In this document: piece by piece, positions 1 through 9,789 of the stretch
Numbering within the stretch: position 1 is the stretch's first letter
How the letters are laid out: each line of letters begins with the position of its first letter
NCBI GenBank assembly: GCA_963930655.1
Contig: OZ005601.1
Coordinates: 21,266,921-21,330,920, forward strand
Direction: 5' to 3'
DNA from: Myrica gale
Lineage: Eukaryota; Streptophyta; Magnoliopsida; Fagales; Myricaceae
Length of the DNA stretch: 64,000 nt
Notes under the pieces: generated by a model
Told to the model about the DNA's origin: nothing
What the model saw: the letters and a program-made list of their open reading frames with translations, nothing else
The model's database searches: none
Translations under genes and position numbers: made by a program

Positions 1-340
1 CAGCATGCGTCATAGAAGATCTTTCTAAATTTTAAGATAACCAATCGATCGGTGATTTAGGTGATCGATCATTTAAGTACGGTGTCGTTTAGATATATCT
101 AATCTACCGATCGATCGTTTATATTAAAGTGATCGATCATCAAGGACGCCGTCGTTTTGTCTTATGCATAACGATCAATCGGTACAGACACACTGATCGA
201 TCGTCCGTATGCATCATCGTTTTCGTTAGACGAAGCGATCGATCGTTCACATAAAGCGGTCGATCGGTTCGCACGGTGTCGTTTTAAATGCAAAAGGCAA
301 TCGATCGGTTAACATTGACGATCGATCGGTAAGTAAATCT
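1..340. repeat. GATCGATC-rich subterminal-type repeat block 1
   Basis: CGATCGATCGGT-like words occur every 20-40 bases in both orientations, mixed with a recurring GGTGTCGTTT-like word. GATCGATC is its own reverse complement. In CACTA elements short repeats near the ends bind the element-encoded protein; that role is inferred here. Confidence 0.8.
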
Positions 341-699
341 TATGATTAAAAATTTATGATTGAATAATATGAGCTTAAATAATTAGAAATACAAAATATA
401 TATTAACAAAGTATGTTATGATGTGTTTAGATTACATAACAACATATAAAGTATACTTCATTAATATTTAGGAAAGCATATACAAGTTCTACATGTTACA
501 TCAAATAAACATTTTGTAAGAGTTAGTATGATCAATGTACTAAGATGTCATAAACTAGTGATATAAAGCGTATTTAACACATGATTATAAATGATTAGTA
601 TGAGACATTGAGATATGTATTAAAATGACATTTTAAGTAAAATAATTTTAATAATTATTTCATTTGTTAGGTTAAAAATCGTTTTTTCAATAATTAGGT

Positions 700-870
700 T
701 TAATGATCGATCGGTACAGGACAATGTCGTTTAATAGTTTGAGACCGATTGATCATATATTAATACTGATCGATTGCTCACGTCCGTCGTCGTTTTGGAT
801 TTGTTGATCGATCGATCGTTTGAAAACTTAGCGGGAATTTTAAAGCTGACAAGGCGATCGATCGGTGTTT
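700..870. repeat. GATCGATC-rich repeat block 2
   Basis: The same CGATCGATCGGT words with the associated GTCGTTT motif recur, separated from block 1 by about 350 bases of AT-rich sequence with no recognisable gene. Confidence 0.7.
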
Positions 871-1379
871 ATCGTGCTTAAAATGCCCAAATGCTCTAAG
901 GCCGTGGGTGAAGTGAAAAAAACACCCAAGGAAATGAGGAGAACGAAGGCTTGCGGAAATGAGCTTTTTTCCTCTCAAACTTAGTCCAAATACCGTTCTT
1001 TTGGTTGAGAGAGTGTTTAGAATAGATTAAGAGGAAGCCCGAGCTCAAATTTATTAGTTTTTTAACCGAGTGAAAATTGAAAACATTTGGAGAAATTTGT
1101 GAGATTTTGGTAGAGATTTTGTTCGTTTTGGTGTTGATATCGTGCAAGAGGTAATATACTCTACGTACATTACGATTTATGAACGATTTGGTTGGTTATT
1201 TGATGATTTGTTTGATTTGGGTATTTGTGGGTATTATGGATATAATTTATGATAATTAGAGCTTATTAGGATGTTTTTAATATGTACATTGCAATGGGTA
1301 TTGAATGATGATGATTTTAGAGTGATTTGGGCGTGGATTTGAGAGTGTGGGGAGGGTTTGCATGGTTTTATCGATCTGG
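871..1379 (+). other. CACTA interior, possible leader or exon without recognisable protein
   Basis: Plus-strand sequence (about 900-1150) ends in a GTAATATAC donor-like site after CGTGCAAGAG and is followed by an AT-rich intron-like stretch. It resembles the leader found in the other CACTA family (59750-59870) only loosely. I recognise no protein here. Confidence 0.3.
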
Positions 1380-1530
1380 GTAATGACGATCGATCACCAA
1401 TAAGTGACGATCGATCTTCTGTTAGATGGTATACAACCGATCGATCGTTGTGTTTTAAACGATCGAACGTCTGCTAGATGGTTGTCTGACGATCGATCGT
1501 CATATTTCTACCGATCGATCAGTATTTCAC
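1380..1530. repeat. GATCGATC-rich repeat block 3
   Basis: Seven or more GATCGAT(C/T) words lie within 150 bases, between intron-like AT-rich segments of the CACTA element. Confidence 0.65.
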
Positions 1531-1925
1531 GCAAGTTTTGTTGAAAATTATTGATGATGTGTAGCATTTACATTTATTTAGATATTTGATTATTGAAGTG
1601 CTTGAGTTCTAAAAATAAATTATGTAGTTTGAGAAGCATGGATGATAAATATTGAAGTGTTTTTTACTTGTTCTGTTTGGGTTATATATTTTGGATACAA
1701 CATGTGTACCCTTAGACCCGTTTAAGGGTTAGGACGCGATAAATATACGTTTATCGCGTAATAACCCTTGAATTGTCCAAAATATGGACAGTTTGATATT
1801 TTGTATTTGTGGTTGGACTAATTCGGTACTTGGGTATACTACTAGCATTGGTGTATGACGTCATACAACTATTATTGATGACATCGGTCCCCAACGCTGT
1901 TGCGTGTACTTAGGGACTGGGGGAG

Positions 1926-2075
1926 ATGCTGCCGAAAGAGGCCACGTTGAGGGACCATCTTGAGGAGCAGCGGGTGGAGCAGGAGGAGCGCATGAAAAGG
2001 GAGCAAGAGCGTATGCGAGTGGAGCATGAAGAGCGCATGCAACAAGAACAAGAGCACATGCGAAAGGAGCAATAG
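1926..2075 (+). pseudogene. CACTA transposase-associated coiled-coil remnant
   Basis: This 49-codon plus-strand reading frame starts MLPKEATLRDHLEEQ and continues as a Glu/Arg/Gln/Met-rich helix with repeated EERM, QERM and EEHM-like units, then a TAG at 2073-2075. Past the stop the same kind of sequence continues in another frame (MSDMSKRLFSHF) to about 2167. C-terminal charged coiled coils like this are common in the second (TNP1/TNPA-like, plant Ptta/En/Spm) protein of CACTA elements. The assignment rests on composition and on the position about 800 bases before the terminus. It is a decayed fragment; upstream exons were not identified. Confidence 0.5.
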
Positions 2076-2349
2076 CGCTTACGGGTAGAAGTATCAAGGA
2101 GTTGGAGAAGAAAATGAGCGACATGTCAAAGCGACTATTCAGCCACTTTAGGGTTTCAAAAAAATAGATGCATGTATATTTTAATGGCTTTGTGATTATG
2201 TATTATTATTACGATTTTATTTTCGATTTAAATATGGATCACTATTTATTATTATTGATGTTTATTAATGTGAGTATTGTATTGTTATTATAATAGTACG
2301 TGTTATATAATATTTTCTATCATTATTGTTTTTTTAAAAAATGATTTTG

Positions 2350-2745
2350 TTACCACCGTTCGATCGTCATCTTCAGCGATCGATCGGTTGTTGTTAAACC
2401 GATCCATCATTCAATACCATTGTTCGATCGTCAATATTAAAAAGAAAAAATTATTGATCGATCAGTAACGTAAACGATCGATCTGTGGAGAAATAGATGA
2501 TCGATCGTCAGATTACACCGATCGATCAGTTAATTAATCAACGTTCCATCGCTGAAATAAATGATCGATCCATCACTACGTTCTCAGCGATCCATCACTA
2601 CGCTCTCCCCGATCAATCAGTTACTTAATCAACGTTCCATCACTGAAATAAATGACTGATCGATCGCTGTTTCAACCGATCCATCACTACGTTCTCACCG
2701 ACCGATCGGTAAAAGTACCGATTGATCATTAGATTTAGTGACGAA
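2350..2745. repeat. GATCGATC-rich repeat block 4, next to the CACTA end
   Basis: This is the densest array in the window: CGATCGATC and CGATCCATC variants alternate with near-duplicate phrases (AATCAACGTTCCATCGCTGAAATAAATGA-type, near 2530 and again near 2628; ATCCATCACTACGTTCTC near 2566 and 2680). This indicates local tandem duplication of a roughly 100-base unit. Confidence 0.75.
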
Positions 2746-2874
2746 AATCGGGTTTTGGTTACAAAATACATTTTGTGACGCTTTTTCACTGACGGAGCTC
2801 GTGATGAAAAAATTTCGTCACTAATACTTTTAGTGATGAAATTTTGACTTTTAGTGACAAAATTTTTTGTAGTG

Positions 2875-3120
2875 ACATTATGCATGAATTCAAGTGTTGC
2901 TTCAACTCCGAAGTCCCATTACGTCTATGATAACACCCAAATAGTGAACCACAATAGTTACACTTATATTGAGGCCGATCCTGATCAACAACCTCTAATC
3001 TCATGTAGTGATTCCATACGTCTGATGGATTAGCAATTATCCTTCTCTTAGAAAGAAGAGAATGACCACTAGCAGTAGTAGTTCCCGCACCTCTACTGTG
3101 GATGGGGCTGGTACCGATGT
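2875..3120 (-). pseudogene. hAT-type transposase N-terminus with BED zinc finger, cut by CACTA insertion
   Basis: On the minus strand a frame reads NPSDVWNHYMRLEVV, then a BED-type zinc finger with CNYCG (Cys pair) and ELKQHLNSC (His/Cys pair). This is the DNA-binding module at the start of plant hAT transposases and related domesticated BED proteins. It opens after a stop near 3122 and runs to 2875, where the CACTA terminus interrupts it directly after the second zinc ligand. The catalytic RNase H-like core and dimerisation region are therefore not adjacent. A hAT core remnant at 35.3-36.4 kb is too far away to be assumed part of the same copy. Pseudogene. Confidence 0.75.
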
Positions 3121-3129
3121 GCTAGCAGG

Positions 3130-3682
3130 GCTTGAGACCCATGATGGTGGCATAGGTATAGGCAGCTCTACCGGTCCCGAAGTACCTCTAGAGCTAGGAG
3201 AAGGAGATGTGATCGGTGTGCTTCCTGGTGTAGATCACGCAGTATCGTCTATGTCCATCCAAATATGAGAAAAATATTTCAAATTATCAAAAATATTCCA
3301 AAATCACAATCCTATATTCCAAAATCATAATCATAACTACTTATAAAAAAAATAACTAATTAAGCATAGTTATGTATTATTGGACCATTTTAGTCTTTAT
3401 GCTCCTTGGATTCTTTTACTAGTTAAATATCTGTTGGCAAAGCTCTACATTAATTCAATGATGGATAATTTTAAATAGCATCTGACCATCCACTTCTTTT
3501 GATTGGTCTACAATACTTACCAACTTACCAAACAAAACAAAAAAACACAAAACAGGTCATTGTGGTCACTGTTTGAATATGCTGACCCACTTTACGAATA
3601 TGTTGACCCACGATACTATAACATCAGACCAGCGTCACCAACCATCATAAATATGCTAACCCACTATCTATACGAATCCCTA

Positions 3683-3738
<56 letters not shown>

Positions 3739-3783
3739 GGTCACTGTTTGAAATTTTAGGTTATCATTAGATGTTAAAAACTT
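3130..3783. other. No recognised gene; dinucleotide repeat and short direct repeat
   Basis: Ser/Gly-rich plus-strand frame at 3062-3268 is the shadow of the BED-protein leader. A 14-base direct repeat GGTCACTGTTTGAA occurs at about 3561 and 3738 on either side of segments rich in GCTGACCCAC-like words. Otherwise AT-rich. Confidence 0.5.
3684..3735. repeat. (TA)n microsatellite
   Basis: Uninterrupted AT/TA dinucleotides over about 50 bases, seen directly. Confidence 0.95.
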
Positions 3784-4366
3784 GGGATAAATGTCAAATT
3801 GGTCCCTATAATATACGAGAAAATCAATTTGGTCCCCGTAATAAGAAAACCATAAATTTAGTCGCCATGATACCCCCTTTGTTTCGTTGTTTGTCCCTCG
3901 TCCTCACTCTTGTTAGCTCACTCGACGAAATTAACTCCACATCAGCCTTCATCGTTGTGTCATCTCTCCGGTCAGCTCAACCCCTTTTCCCGGCCTCGAA
4001 TTAGGTGAACCCTAACCCCACCCCCACAAATCTCTCTCATCCGTGAGATCTTAGTCCCTCTTCTCTGTATCACATATTTTGCCCTAACCCCACCCCTACA
4101 AATCTCTCACATCCGTGAGATCTATAGTCCCTCTTCTTTGTATCACATAGTCTGCATTCCCTCCTCTTTGCAACTAGATTTCTGCATGGTCATGTAGTCC
4201 CTCTTCTCTTCTTCAACGAAGAAAATTTTCTTTTCACAATCTGAGCTTCTTCTGCCATTAACTCATGTCGTGAGAATTTTTACACTCCCTTTGTGAAAAA
4301 TTCTATGCTGCTCGAAGTAAGGTGACCATATATGCATCTACTGCTCATCTTGAATCTCCACGCAAA

Positions 4367-4674
4367 ATGGACTCCTCTGGTTCGACCTCGTTTGATTTTG
4401 GTGTAGAGGCCCACTTTTGCAACTGTGGCATTGAAGCATCTTTGAGGACTTCTTGGACAGAGAAAAATCCTAGAAGGCGCTTCTGGGGATGTTCAAGATA
4501 CGGTAAAAAATGGGTAAGTGTATGTTTTATGTAAAATGTGAAAGTGAACTTGTCTTATTTCTTCAATAATTTCTCATTGTGATGGTTGCTATATAGATGC
4601 CACCGGCGTGTGGGTATTTTGTGTGGTATGACCCACCTCTGCAAGCGCACTTTGGAGTTTTTTTTCACCTTTAA
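4367..4674 (+). pseudogene. GRF-type zinc-finger protein gene, two exons, decayed
   Basis: Exon 1 (4367-4513) begins MDSSGSTSFDFG and carries the zf-GRF signature: a CNCG pair, then TSWTEKNPRRRFWGCSRYG. A GTAAGT donor follows at 4514. The acceptor ...GCTATATAG ends at 4596, and exon 2 (4597-4674) adds CGYFVWYDPP, which supplies the last Cys and the Trp-x-Asp end of the finger. After a run of eight T's the frame stops at 4672. A second frame downstream (about 4674-4800) encodes RIKMLEAEVQK, a stop, then a hydrophobic helix KIGLVVSCVLGMVGVRV. The gene therefore once had GRF finger, coiled coil and membrane anchor, and now has at least one frameshift and one stop. Small GRF-coil-TM genes of this type are abundant in plants and often sit in MULE-type elements. 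Function is unknown; zf-GRF modules elsewhere bind nucleic acid. Confidence 0.7.
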
Positions 4675-4809
4675 TGAGAAGAATCAAGATGCTGGAGGCT
4701 GAAGTCCAGAAGTAAAGAGAGAAGGAGAGAAGGTTGAAGATTGGTTTGGTTGTTTCATGTGTGTTAGGTATGGTTGGAGTTCGTGTGGCTCTGTGTTTTT
4801 AGGCCACAA

Positions 4810-5860
4810 TTGTTTTCATTTTTTCTATGTAAACGGGGTAACCATGTCTGAACGGGTAGAATGTTTATGGGTATTTTACGTCTCTATCTAGTAGGTATTT
4901 TGCTAGAGGCAGTGTTGCCTCTGGTGTTTTAATGTCATGGTGCTAGTTCTCTATTGTGTTTTAATGTAATGGTGCAAGTGGTTTAAGTGGCTTTGTGTTG
5001 TTAATGCAAGGGAATGATCTCCATTATTTGGTAACATTGCCTCTTAAAAAGGCAAGATGAAACGTGCAAAAAAGTCATCACTTGACAGCAGCACATACAA
5101 GTTTGTTTAATAAGTTCCTGAACAAATGATAAACATTTCCATTATAGAGGCCATAATAGACACTGAATAAACATATTTCCATTTGTCTTAAAAAAGGCAT
5201 CAAAACCATGTTTCCATACATACTAAACGTGCAAAATATCAACTTCAACATAATAGCTCCCTTCTAAACACTATAGTTCACAGCTGCTGCATACAAGCCA
5301 AAAAACTTCCCAACAATGTTCAAAATACATCCCAACAGAATACAACCCAACAAGCTAATGGTCCCTACTTCCAACAGAATACTTCAAAACTACTTTAATA
5401 GTTCAACATAATACAACCCAACAGGCTACAAAATACACTTCAATAGAATACTTCATTGTACTTCAAAACAGAAGCAAAATATTTCTTCATCCAGCTTCCA
5501 CTTAGAACTACCATCATCAACTGGCCCACTTTTGCAAAAATAATACATATTCATGCCGTGAGAATTAAAGTACCATTGTAGTGCAAATAAACAGCTCCTA
5601 ACCAATCAAAACCAACTTACAAAATATAATAAGCCAACGAAAAACTGCTAAACCACTTGCAAAAAAGGGAGATACCAAAACTGCAAAACAGACTGCAATT
5701 GGGGTCGGGTTTGAGGGTAGCCTAGAGAAACTCGAAATGGGGCTGAGGGAAAATTATTTTGCGTTAAGTGTTGGGGAGCACATACTAGAGCTTATGTCTA
5801 TGTGGACTATGGGGTCATGCGGGAAACTTTTATCTGACGTGTAAAATAAGATAATTTGTT
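4810..5860. other. Element interior without recognised gene
   Basis: AT-rich filler between the GRF gene remnant and the right TIR. Repeated CCAACAGAATAC / AATACAACCCAACA phrases near 5330-5460 suggest small local duplications. No coding signature seen. Confidence 0.5.
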
Positions 5861-6040
5861 TTCAGCTGATTGGAGAGATGATATGGCGATGAGGCTGATG
5901 TGGAGTGAATTCCGTCTAGTGAGTTAACGGAATGAGAAGGAGGGGCGAACAACTAAACAAAAGGGATATTATGGGGACTAAATTTATAATTTTCTTATTA
6001 CGGGGACCAAATCGATTTTCTCGTATATTATATGATCAAC

Positions 6041-6150
6041 TAAATAAGCAATTAACTAACTAAGTAACTAAGTCTAAGTGTCTAAAAATTAAGAAAACAA
6101 AACGCATTCAATTACATTTCAGGCTTCAGCGACGTGAAGGTTGGCACTGG
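6041..6150. repeat. Direct repeat copy 1, retaining the empty MITE target
   Basis: AATAAGCAATTAACTAACTAAG, then AAGTCTAAGTGTCTAAAAATTAAG and CATTTCAGGCTTCAGCG. The same order recurs at 6221-6251 plus 6452-6545, where the 197-bp MITE separates the halves. Copy 1 has a single TAA where copy 2 has TAA on both sides of the MITE. Confidence 0.85.
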
Positions 6151-6220
6151 GCAGTGGGAGACAACGTGGAGGTGGGCACTGGGCGACGGCGAGCTGGGCA
6201 CTGGGCAGTATCTAAGAAAA

Positions 6221-6545
6221 TAAATAAGCAACTAACTAAGTAAGTAACTAAGGCTGCGTTTGCGTCCTAAAATTTTACACACTCTAAAATTTTAACACAA
6301 TAAAAAATTACAATATAATCTCTCTCTCCCCCATCAAATCACTACTATTCACTACAAAATATAAAAAATTACCTCTCTCTTCACTTTTTCACTAAGCCCA
6401 ATACCTAAAATTTTAACAACACTAAAATTTTACAACACAAACACACCCTAAGTCTAAGTGTCTAAAAATTAAGAAAATAAAACAAAACACATTCACTTAC
6501 ATTTCAGGCTTCAGCGGCGTGGAGGTGGGCGACTGGGAGCGGAAG
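6221..6545. repeat. Direct repeat copy 2, split by a MITE
   Basis: Second copy of the 6041-6150 unit with the Tourist-like MITE inserted at a TAA. After the split it continues AAGTCTAAGTGTC...CAGGCTTCAGCGGCGTGGAGG. Confidence 0.85.
6252..6448. mobile_element. Tourist-like MITE, 197 bp, TAA target duplication
   Basis: It starts GGCTGCGTTTGCG and ends ACAAACACACCC; the terminal inverted repeats (GG(C/G)TG(C/T)GTTTG) extend about 27 bases with TAAAATTTTA shared inside. It is flanked by TAA on both sides (6249-6251, 6449-6451). PIF/Harbinger-type TIR and 3-bp TWA duplication fit Tourist-like elements. No coding capacity. Confidence 0.9.
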
Positions 6546-6800
6546 ATTGAAACACCGTGGTGGAAATGAAGGGAGGCAAGGCAATCGGGATTCAAACTGT
6601 TTGAATCCCGATTGCAACAGGGTTAGGGAATTTACCCAAATCCTGTAGAACGGCGTCGTTCCTATAGAATGGCGACTTTACAAATTTACTTTTACCTTAT
6701 TTAAAAAAATAAATATAAAACGACGTGGTCTTTATTTTTTTTAAAGCCAAACTATGTGGTTGTTTCGCCGAAAAAGCAAGTGGTTGCCGTCACCGATAAT
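6546..6800. other. No recognised feature
   Basis: Contains the self-complementary pair TCGGGATTCAAACTGTTTGAATCCCGA near 6586-6614 and two GGCG(T/A)C words; nothing coding. Confidence 0.5.
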
Positions 6801-6804
6801 GACG

Positions 6805-6916
6805 CCGCTAATATTGGGGAATGCACACCGGTACCAATACCGGTAACCAGCAAACCGCTGGTTACCAGTTGCGGTGGCGGTTTAACCCCCCACCGGTGCA
6901 AATGAACGTCCCTAAA
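6805..6916. mobile_element. hAT-type element end, fragment
   Basis: The run ACCGGTACC...GGTAACC...CACCGGTGCAAATGAACGTCCCTA matches in style the ends of the hAT element at 24009-24680 (TAGGGTTGTTCATTTGCACCGG). It is therefore read as one terminus plus subterminal CCGGTAAC palindromes. The opposite end was not found. Confidence 0.5.
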
Positions 6917-7920
6917 TGTAACAGTTTATACTTATTTAAACACAGTCTAAATAGATAATTATTAGTCAAAATACTTTTGGTAAACCTCGGTGTAGGTCTC
7001 CTTTAATGCTAATTAAAAGATATCATATTAAGAAAATAAATATCAAGCATAAGTAATTTAAATCTAAAATTTTCACAATATATATGATGAAGTTATAAAG
7101 TTAAAAGGTATAACAATAGAATCTCAAGGAATCGCGCGAAGTAACCCGTGCTGCATAACTCTAAGCTAAACCATTTGAGAGGAAGACCAAAACTCTCCAA
7201 CTAAAGAAGGAACATTAAACCACCAGTTAATGAAAAATAGAAAATATTTTAGATAGATATGAAAAAGTTAGTGAAGTAGTTATGTCCAACTAAAATAACA
7301 AATACTGAGGAAATCATGGGGAAAATAAACAAATGAAGTAAATGAACAACCTTTACTCCAATCACCCGGAAATTAAACTCATGGCCCATGGCCCATGGGA
7401 TTGAAACTTAAGTCCGTAGAGGAAAAAGCTATAGAAAATGTAAATTAGATTTTTTTTTTTTTTATAAAAAAAGATAAAAACAAAATTTCACAATAAAAAA
7501 GGATAAAATAAAAAGCATCCAAAAGTATAAAGATTATCAACAAACAAAAAACAGACAGATTCAAATTCAGGATCTATTTTGAAACTAATCAACAAATAAG
7601 TGAAATTAGCAGTTAATTTAGAAAATTATAATTAAATAGAATAAAGCTGGCAAATTACAATAAGGGTTAAATGCAAATTTCACCGTTGAAGTATGTATTA
7701 AAAGCGTGTTGTACGTACATGCCTTCCATAGACTAGGAAATTACGAAATTGACCTAGTAGATTATGAAAAGATCGAGAATTCTCTTATCGTTCAGTTCCC
7801 TAATTTATTCGCACTATTATTTAAAAACAGAAAATGAAATTTTCGATTTTTTTTTTCAGTCACTCATTGAAATGCCACCAAATATATAATTCCATTAAAT
7901 CTAGCTAAAGAGAATATTTA
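6917..7920. other. AT-rich intergenic DNA, no recognised feature
   Basis: No open frame with a family signature on either strand. A poly(T/A) tract lies at about 7449-7480. Confidence 0.6.
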
Positions 7921-7923
7921 TAG

Positions 7924-8396
7924 GGTTAAAGTCATAGTTAGCCCCTTATGTTAGGACAAAAATCAAATAGCTACCCCTAACGTTCAATCCCACAATTTGA
8001 GATCAATAACTTTTAAAACCTATCAATCTTCGCCCATGTCTAAATCAAATGTTAAATCAGACGAAAAAATATGAAAAATGACCAAAACGCCCTCTAAGAT
8101 AAACTCACTAAAAATATTAAAAAAATTCATTAAAAATAAAAAATAATATTTTTTAAATAAAATTATTGAAACTCAATCTCAATAATCTATTTATTTTTAA
8201 TTTATTTCTTAAATTTTTTTTACTTTTGATTTATTTTTAAAAATTTAGTCTTGGAGGGACATTTCAGTCATTTTGCATGATTTTCCGTCGAACTTAACGT
8301 CTAATTTGGACGAAATGCGAAGATTGATAGATTTTGAAAATTATGTATCTCAAATTGTAGAATTAAAAGTTAAGGGTAATTATTTACCCCTTACAT
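7924..8396. mobile_element. MULE-like MITE with long terminal inverted repeats
   Basis: The left arm GGGTTAAAGTCATAGTTAGCCCC...CTCTAAG (to about 8100) pairs with the inverted right arm (about 8245-8396, GGGTAATTATTTACCCC at the end). Both include the hallmark order 'nothing-but TIR' words ATTTGAGAT, CTATCAATCTTCG and AATGACCAAAACGCCC. The arms are about 150 bases and roughly 75% identical. The left terminus resembles that of the element at 45685. No clear 9-bp duplication. Confidence 0.6.
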
Positions 8397-8402
8397 ATAT
8401 AA

Positions 8403-8600
8403 GGCTGCGTTTGCAAACTCAATTATCCCCAAAATTTTATCTCTCTCCTAATAAAATACTTCAATATAATCTCTCTCTCTCCCATAAAAAATATAAAAAA
8501 TTACAAAAATTATAAAAAATTACCTCTCTCTTCACCTTTTCACTAAACCCAATACCAACACATATTCCCATACCAAAAATATTACAACACAAACACAACC
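8403..8600. mobile_element. Tourist-like MITE, 198 bp
   Basis: GGCTGCGTTTGCAAACTC...CAACACAAACACAACC with TAA at 8400-8402 and 8601-8603. The interior (ATCTCTCTCCTAATAAAATA, then ATTACCTCTCTCTTCACC) is nearly identical to the copy at 28921-29112 and related to 6252-6448. Confidence 0.9.
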
Positions 8601-8603
8601 TAA

Positions 8604-9780
8604 GTCTATCATTTCAAGGAGCTGAAAGAGTTTAACTAATTTCCTCTGAGAGACTACCAAGAAAACTGAAACGGAAAATATGCATCTGCTACTTACAGTT
8701 ACGAGCACCGGTTGAAAAATAAAGGGTAAAAATTGGAACAAAAAAAAACTACAAGTAACTATGTTGACTAGTGTCAATCTGATAGTATCAGATGTAAAAA
8801 AAAACGAAAAATTAGAGCTAGATTCTAAAATACAAAGTCATAAGAAGGAAGTACAAGATTGGATATTCAACATTAAAGGTAGAGAAAGCAGACCCTTACT
8901 GCGAATGACCTTAGCTTCACAGAATTCCCACTCCGCACCTACGACTTGGACAAACCGAGCTTTGAGAATGCTCCAAGAAAGCTCCGTGGAGCTCCAAGAG
9001 CTGTTGTATTCGAATCAAGCGCACTAACCCAGCACTTAAAACACACACAATGAAGCGTGTGATTCGTCATCCTTGATTCAGTCTAGCGGCGATTGTTGTG
9101 TTGAAGCTCAAGTGAAGGAGACAGAAAGGCACGACCGCACGAAGAGGAGAAGGTTCTCGCTTAGGGTTCTCCTCCAAAAAGTAAGCTCTTATGAAATGGA
9201 GAGTTGGGTCTCCGAAGTGAAACCGATGGTCTGGGTCTCACCCGACCAAATATAGGAGAGCCCAGAATACTGGAGCCTGCCCCATGCCGAGCCCGTGTAT
9301 CGACCCAATTAAGTCGATTTCAGGCGGGTCGGGCTGGGCACATGTTAGAGAATACTCCCAAGTGCCCGGCCCGAACCGCCTGAAATGATTGTAATGCGAT
9401 GAAAGTATAGTTCGAAGTCAATCTCCACATGGACAGTGGTGTCTCAAAGAGTATAATGATTGTAATGCGATGAAAGTATAGAAGCTGAGACTATAGTTCG
9501 AAACCTGCAGCTAGAAGCAAAATATGTACTTTATGAAATATTCAAAATGAAAATCCTATTTATGTACTGATATTTTACCAACAGAATATAAATGATCATT
9601 TTGGATTACTTTTGGAATTTAAAACTGATTAATAGACTAGATAAAAGAAAATAATGACTAAAAACTGAGAGTAAACGAGAAAGTATTTCAGTAAGCAGAA
9701 ACATAAATTCGGCAATTGGATGTTGTAAAAATTTAAACCCATAATGTAACAATATTCAAGGTTCTTGTGAAGTTATGAAC
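8604..9780. other. No recognised gene; short duplication
   Basis: Frames at 8761-9027 and 9073-9255 have no family signature. The phrase GATTGTAATGCGATGAAAGT occurs twice, near 9384 and 9450-9470, indicating a partial tandem duplication of about 70 bases. Confidence 0.5.
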
Positions 9781-9789
9781 CATTCTTAT

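Larger units (their letters stand above)
1..2874 (+). mobile_element. CACTA (En/Spm) transposon, 3' portion, GATCGATC family
   Basis: The right end at 2874 reads ...TTTTTTGTAGTG, the inverted form of the CACTACAAAAAA terminus of plant CACTA elements. It is preceded by alternating sense and antisense AGTGACGAAATTTT-like motifs (2740-2874), a usual subterminal pattern. Inside lie four blocks of GATCGATC repeats (1-340, 700-870, 1380-1530, 2350-2745) and a coiled-coil coding remnant (1926-2075) on the plus strand. The left end is outside the window. The insertion cuts a BED-finger ORF that continues at 2875; the 3-bp target duplication (ACA at 2875-2877) cannot be confirmed without the other end. 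Confidence 0.8.
3784..6029 (+). mobile_element. Long-TIR (Pack-MULE type) element carrying a GRF zinc-finger gene
   Basis: The left arm at about 3807-3980 (TATAATATACGAGAAAATC, then a 'TTGGTCCCCGTAATAAGAAAA' stretch) reappears inverted at about 5865-6029, an inverted repeat of roughly 170 bases at about 80% identity. The left arm has about 20 further bases (GGGATAAATGTCAAATTGG) missing from the right end, so the right terminus is truncated and no target duplication can be read. Long, gene-adjacent TIRs plus an internal host-like gene fragment are the Pack-MULE pattern. No transposase was found inside, so the element is non-autonomous. Confidence 0.7.

Noticed and set aside
1..340. Regularly spaced repeats resembling a CRISPR array
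   Set aside because: Spacing is irregular, words occur in both orientations and are not constant-length; eukaryotic CACTA context explains them.
3062..3268. 68-codon Ser/Gly-rich plus-strand frame
   Set aside because: Antisense to the BED-finger leader; compositional.
7924..8396. Firm 9-bp target duplication for this MITE
   Set aside because: Flanks do not match convincingly by eye.
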